This document shows positions 60,211 to 64,000 of a stretch of DNA of 64,000 nt, piece by piece. Each line of letters starts with the position of its first letter. The stretch's first letter is position 1. Location of the stretch: positions 1 through 64,000 of the forward strand of contig NZ_JACJUD010000002.1 in NCBI RefSeq assembly GCF_014174475.1. The letters run 5' to 3'. Below the pieces are notes generated by a model. It searched no databases. It was not told the origin of the DNA and worked only from the letters and a program-made list of their open reading frames with translations. The DNA comes from Aquipseudomonas ullengensis (GTDB lineage: Bacteria > Pseudomonadota > Gammaproteobacteria > Pseudomonadales > Pseudomonadaceae). A program made the translations under genes and the position numbers.

Positions 60211-61077
60211 TTACTGTGCAGCCGACAACTTGCAAGGCTCGCCAGATTTTCCGCTCGCCCATGCAATTGCCTGCTCCACCACTCTTGAATAATTGGCATC
60301 ACTGTAGATTTCAGCGTAGTGCCCCAGCGCGGAATAGAACGCGCGACCTTTGCCCAGGCAATGCTTCCACATCATGGGATGATCCTTACCCATGCTGATG
60401 TCCACGCCGACCATCTTGGGTGAATAGCTGGCCTCGTCGATGCTCAGTAGAACCTCGACTCCAGGGCGCGGACTCTTATCGAACGAGTACCACTCATCCG
60501 CCATGACCCAGGTGTGTGGCAGGTGGGCCACAATCGGGTCTTCTGGTGCATCGACGGTCAGCGTTGCGGATTGCTTCTGCGGAAACATCGGGTGACCCTT
60601 GAACTGCGCCTTGATCACATCGCTCACGTACCACGACCAGGCGTATTCAGGGTCGCCTCCAGAGGCATGCAGGCCTACGTAACCGCCACCGCTCCTGAGG
60701 TAACGCTCGAAAGCTTGCCGCTGCGCTTCAGTCAGTACGTCGCCGGACACGTTATTCCAGACGATAACGTCGAACTTGCTCAGGTCAGCGGTATTGTGAA
60801 TGGCAGCGTTATCGGTTTGATAAATGTGCCAGCCATTCGCCTCCGCAAGCCGAGCAAGTAAATCGTTGGCCGCAGGAATCGCATCCTTGTGAATGAAGCC
60901 ATTGGTCTTGTCGAAGACCAGAATGGCGGGCGACTCGACATTCACGTTTTGCGGCGCGTCCTGATCATAGACAGGGTCACGGAATAACCCTTGGGCCCGC
61001 AGGAAGAAGTAGATCAAGGTGCCGAGCAGGGCCACAACTGCAAGCAATACAAGCAGCGTACGACGGATGATTTTCAT
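60211..61077 (-). CDS. ThuA-domain protein, membrane-anchored
   Basis: A 288-residue protein with one N-terminal membrane helix (TLLVLLAVVALLGTLIYFFL) and a ThuA/class I glutamine-amidotransferase-like domain. The domain is seen as ILVFDKTNGFIHKDAIPA, FDVIVWNNVSGDVLT, GGGYVGLHASGGDPEY, and the late WKHCLGKGRAFYSALGHYAE. ThuA-like proteins occur with sugar or alcohol catabolism, but their reaction is poorly known. It sits between the GMC oxidoreductase and the crotonase, probably in one operon; the large domain would face the periplasm. Confidence 0.85.
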   Translation of the reverse strand: MKIIRRTLLVLLAVVALLGTLIYFFLRAQGLFRDPVYDQDAPQNVNVESPAILVFDKTNGFIHKDAIPAANDLLARLAEANGWHIYQTDNAAIHNTADLSKFDVIVWNNVSGDVLTEAQRQAFERYLRSGGGYVGLHASGGDPEYAWSWYVSDVIKAQFKGHPMFPQKQSATLTVDAPEDPIVAHLPHTWVMADEWYSFDKSPRPGVEVLLSIDEASYSPKMVGVDISMGKDHPMMWKHCLGKGRAFYSALGHYAEIYSDANYSRVVEQAIAWASGKSGEPCKLSAAQ

Positions 61078-61097
61078 AAAAATACCCAGTTGTGAAG

Positions 61098-62783
61098 TCA
61101 GATCCGACCGGCCTTGAACTCAGTCACCGCGTGATCCACTGCCCTCGCCGTCAGCGCCATCAACGTGAGCGATGGGTTTACGCAAGCCACAGAGGTCATG
61201 CAGGAGCCATCGGTAACGAAGAGATTGGGAACCTCATGGCTCTGATTCCACTTGTTCAAGAAGGAGTCCTCTCGATTGCGGCCCATACGAGCAGTGCCCA
61301 TTTCATGAACACTGGCTCCTGGAGGCGTACCGGAGAAGTCCTGGATCATCACAGCACCGGCAGCGGCAAGCATCTGATGGGCTTCGGACACGATGTCCTT
61401 GACCATGGCCTTCTCGTTGTCCCTGTAGACGTAATCGAAGCAGGCCAACGGGATGCCGTACGAGTCAGTCAAAGTAGGGTGCAGGAACATCTTGTTCTCA
61501 TAGTTAGGCAGAACCTCGCCGAAACCGGCCACGTACATGAGCCAGGGGCCGGGGCCTTTCATTGCCTCTTTGAACTTCGCCCCGAAGCCAGGAATCGCGC
61601 CGAACTTGGAGTTCCAGCCCAGGCGCTGTGCAGCAGCCTGGTAGCCATAGCCACGCAGGTACGGCTCTTCCTTGTTGTTGAGGTTTTTAAACCGGGGAAT
61701 GTAGATCTGGTTGGGCCGGTATCCGTATGGGTATTTCTCCAGATAGCCAGGCATCACCCCCAAGGCACCATTACCGTAGGTGTGGTCCATGAGGTAGCGC
61801 CCTAGCACGCCACTGGTATTGCCCAAGCCTTCGGGGAAGGTTTCGCTTTTGGAGTTCAGCAGGATCTGCGTACTGCCGATGGTAGAGCCGCAGAGGAAAA
61901 TCATCTTCGCGGAGAACTTCAGCTTTTCTCGGCTGTTCGCATCGATCACGCGAACCGACGACGCTCGCTTGGTCGCGTGATCGTACTCGATGCTTTCCAC
62001 GACGCTGTCGCAACGCAACGTCATATTTCCGGTGGCCTGAGCAGCCGGTAGCGTCGAGACGATGCTGTTGAAATACGCTTTGAAGGTGCAACCACGCTCG
62101 CACTTGTAGCAGTAGGTGCAGGCCCCACGGTTGTTCTTCGCCTCGGTCTGGACAGCCATTCTCCCCATCGTTACACAACGGGAACCGCCGTAAGTCTCCT
62201 TGACCTTCTGGGCAAAAACCTTCTCTACATGGTTCATCTCCATCGGCGGCTGGAACTCACCATCAGGGAGCTGCGCCAGGCCTTCTTTTTGCCCACTGAC
62301 GCCAATGAATTTCTCTACATAGCTGTACCAGTCCTTCAGATCGTCGTAGCGGATCGGCCAGTCGCAGCCATGGCCATCTTTTTTGTTGGCTTCGAAATCT
62401 AGGTCGCTGAACCGATAGACGTGACGCCCCCAGACAAGGGATTTACCACCGAGCACGCCAGGGCGAATCCACACGAAGGGCTTCTCTGGATTGAAAGCGT
62501 AAGGGTTCGCTTTGTCGTTGTTGAAGAAGTGGCGCGTGGTTTCGTCGAATGCATAGATTTTGCTTTGAACTGGATACTCGGAGTCATACAGCTCACGCAA
62601 AGGTTTACCACCGAATGGAATCTTCCACGGCGGCTGAAACATGCCTTTGTAGTCGACATCGTGCTTGATCTCTTTGCCGCGCTCCAGCACGAGAACCTTG
62701 AGACCTTTTTCGCAGAGTTCCTTGGCAGCCCAGCCGCCAGTGATACCCGAGCCGATGACGATTGCATCAAAATCAGTCTGCAT
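61098..62783 (-). CDS. GMC-family FAD oxidoreductase (gluconate-dehydrogenase-like)
   Basis: A 561-residue flavoenzyme. FAD-binding VIGSGITGGWAAKELCEKGL at the N-terminus and the C-terminal LFVTDGSCMTSVACVNPSL block with the HEMGTARMG motif place it with the catalytic subunits of gluconate 2-dehydrogenase-type GMC enzymes. A Cys-rich stretch (CTYCYKCERGC) may bind metal or an iron-sulfur centre. Its usual partner, a subunit-3-like protein, is encoded 56 bp upstream. Substrate may be an alcohol, sugar or sterol-like molecule; the neighbours do not settle this. Confidence 0.9.
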   Translation of the reverse strand: MQTDFDAIVIGSGITGGWAAKELCEKGLKVLVLERGKEIKHDVDYKGMFQPPWKIPFGGKPLRELYDSEYPVQSKIYAFDETTRHFFNNDKANPYAFNPEKPFVWIRPGVLGGKSLVWGRHVYRFSDLDFEANKKDGHGCDWPIRYDDLKDWYSYVEKFIGVSGQKEGLAQLPDGEFQPPMEMNHVEKVFAQKVKETYGGSRCVTMGRMAVQTEAKNNRGACTYCYKCERGCTFKAYFNSIVSTLPAAQATGNMTLRCDSVVESIEYDHATKRASSVRVIDANSREKLKFSAKMIFLCGSTIGSTQILLNSKSETFPEGLGNTSGVLGRYLMDHTYGNGALGVMPGYLEKYPYGYRPNQIYIPRFKNLNNKEEPYLRGYGYQAAAQRLGWNSKFGAIPGFGAKFKEAMKGPGPWLMYVAGFGEVLPNYENKMFLHPTLTDSYGIPLACFDYVYRDNEKAMVKDIVSEAHQMLAAAGAVMIQDFSGTPPGASVHEMGTARMGRNREDSFLNKWNQSHEVPNLFVTDGSCMTSVACVNPSLTLMALTARAVDHAVTEFKAGRI

Positions 62784-62839
62784 AAAACACCATTAAAAAA
62801 TTGCCATCAGGCGAGTGGCTTATTGGTGCAGCCGGTCGA

Positions 62840-63445
62840 TCACCAGATGTACTGGCGACCGCCGCTGTCTTTTAGATCGGCCTCACCGCTGTATCTGCCC
62901 GGTACAGGCAGGTACTGCATTTCGGTGTTGGAAGCCGCTTCAGAGGTGTAGTAACCAACCACCACCAACTCTTTGAGCTTGGTGAAGAAAGGCGCTTCTT
63001 GATCGATAGCGCCCTTACCCATCACAGAGGCTGGCGTGATGGGCTGCGGATGAGCCTTCGCGTACTCCATTGCGATGGCCTCGAAGCTCTGCAAGCAAGC
63101 CACTTGCTGCGCCTGCTCGCTCTTGATGAACTCGCGGCAAAACGCTTTCAGGCAGTGCTCATCGAGTGCTGCTAGCCCTTCGAGAAAAATGCTTCGCTCA
63201 CGCGGGGCATACCAGTCAGAGACCACGCTCTCGACAAAGTCAGGGACCTTCGCATCCACCGCGCCAGGCGTATCTGTGCGAGGGATGATCAGGTCCGATA
63301 GGACCGAGCAAAGCCGGGCCTGATGAGAGTTGAGTGGAAAGGAAAGCAGTTGCTTATCGCCCCCCGCCAACGCATTGACCAACCCGCTGGAGGTAAGGCC
63401 ACCGAGTAGCACGCATGTATTTGCCAGAAACTGCCGACGTAGCAT
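62840..63445 (-). CDS. Gluconate 2-dehydrogenase subunit 3-like protein
   Basis: A 201-residue protein with a Tat-like N-terminus (MLRRQFLANTCVLLGGL) and the subunit-3 pattern LCSVLSDLIIPRTDTPGAVD. This partner is thought to carry the GMC enzyme across the inner membrane as a folded complex. It is encoded directly before the GMC gene, which supports a shared function. The twin-Arg motif is minimal (RRQFL). Confidence 0.87.
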   Translation of the reverse strand: MLRRQFLANTCVLLGGLTSSGLVNALAGGDKQLLSFPLNSHQARLCSVLSDLIIPRTDTPGAVDAKVPDFVESVVSDWYAPRERSIFLEGLAALDEHCLKAFCREFIKSEQAQQVACLQSFEAIAMEYAKAHPQPITPASVMGKGAIDQEAPFFTKLKELVVVGYYTSEAASNTEMQYLPVPGRYSGEADLKDSGGRQYIW

Positions 63446-63490
63446 TTTGAGATCCCCAGTACGGTTTGAAATTGAGAGGAAAGGAGTGCG

Positions 63491-64000
63491 TTAACGCACT
63501 CCGGCCTGCCTCAAACGTGCGGGGGTGAACTCTTTCAGATCAGGCTTCACGTCGAAGTTAACTGGCGTTTCTTCCTGGGCAAGAGCATTGATCGTGTAGC
63601 GGCCAGAGATGAGGTCGTACTGCGCCTCACCTGAGGTCCAGATGATCTGATGGTCGTAGTAGTTGATGATGTAGGTTTCTGCGAGGCGCCACAGGGCACC
63701 TCGGCTATCACGACTTTCGGCGACAAGAATCTGGTAGGAGTCCTCGTCGAAGTAGAAGTCACGCTGCGAATAGATGTGCCGCACACCCGGCTTCAACTTG
63801 GCCCGTACATGCCAAACACGGTGCAGTTCGTAACGGGTGAGATCCGGGTTGATGTGGGTCTTCTGGATGATGTCCTTGTAGGTATTGGTACGCGAGGCGA
63901 ACCGATAGCTGTTGTACGGAACGTACATCTCTTTCTTACCCATGATCTCCCAAGTGAAGCGATCCGGGGCACCGTTGAACATGTCCACATCGTCCACCGT
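63491..64000 (-). CDS. DUF1329-family protein, C-terminal part (cut by the window edge)
   Basis: The last 169 or so codons of a longer gene whose start lies beyond 64000. Conserved DUF1329 features are seen: WEIMGKKEMYVPYNSYRF, LHRVWHVRAKLKPGVRHIYS and RDFYFDEDSYQILVAES. DUF1329 proteins are outer-membrane-associated (LolA/LolB-like fold) and are often encoded with DUF1302 proteins in hydrophobic-compound catabolism. It is upstream of the subunit-3 gene on the same strand, so probably first or near first in this operon. Confidence 0.85.
   Translation of the reverse strand, partial: TVDDVDMFNGAPDRFTWEIMGKKEMYVPYNSYRFASRTNTYKDIIQKTHINPDLTRYELHRVWHVRAKLKPGVRHIYSQRDFYFDEDSYQILVAESRDSRGALWRLAETYIINYYDHQIIWTSGEAQYDLISGRYTINALAQEETPVNFDVKPDLKEFTPARLRQAGVR

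Overview
The window is a high-GC gammaproteobacterial chromosome segment, almost certainly Pseudomonas. The evidence is the Pseudomonas-type 5S rRNA end, REP-type 'GTAGGAGCGAGC' repeats, a complete MksBEF condensin operon, and housekeeping gene order (lolB-ispE-tRNA-Gln-prs-rplY-pth-ychF; hemA-prfA-prmC-moeB-murI-pagL) that, from memory, matches the PA4661-PA4690 part of P. aeruginosa. The species cannot be told from the sequence alone.

Layout. 1-14.8 kb is core chromosome: the end of a 5S rRNA gene, a six-MCE-domain PqiB-like lipid-transport protein, a PepSY protein, the mksF-mksE-mksB operon (minus strand), rimI, a flavin monoamine oxidase, a C69/secernin-type hydrolase, a beta-carbonic anhydrase, an EamA transporter and an isocitrate/isopropylmalate-dehydrogenase-like enzyme.

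15.07-27.99 kb is a complete Pf-type filamentous prophage (inovirus) in a tRNA-Met gene, bounded by identical 82-bp att repeats. Its core follows Pf order: repressor / excisionase / small early genes / ssDNA-binding protein / small virion proteins / CoaB / CoaA / DUF2523 protein / Zot / Rep / integrase. It carries cargo at both ends. Next to attL is an A+T-rich three-gene module of a PP2C phosphatase and two Ser/Thr kinases, corresponding to the kinase-kinase-phosphatase (KKP) type of prophage defence/lysogeny module. Next to attR are a HigBA toxin-antitoxin pair and a small membrane protein. One KKP kinase ends in what reads as a cold-shock-like nucleic-acid-binding domain and the other in a possible FHA-like beta domain.

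28.2-44.5 kb is one five-gene operon (minus strand). It encodes a 3525-residue surface protein (LEPR motif, DUF4347, DUF11-like modules, nine VCBS repeats, no RTX repeats), a TolC-family lipoprotein, a periplasmic adaptor, a GAF-like/HlyD adaptor and a membrane protein joining an intact M50 metalloprotease core to a HlyD domain. It looks like a type I-like export system with no ABC ATPase. The N-terminus of the M50 protein resembles a PqqD-like peptide-recognition fold, which suggests a way to recognise the LEPR leader.

44.8-59.1 kb is core chromosome again: translation, tRNA, lipoprotein, isoprenoid, haem and cell-wall genes, plus the lipid A deacylase pagL. 59.4-64 kb (minus strand) looks catabolic: crotonase, ThuA protein, GMC oxidoreductase, gluconate-dehydrogenase-subunit-3-like protein and a truncated DUF1329 protein.

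Two 116-bp copies of a structured repeat (7.96 kb and 52.0 kb, opposite orientations) differ by compensatory changes in an internal stem. Several REP/BIME palindromes lie between genes, one of them inside the mks operon.
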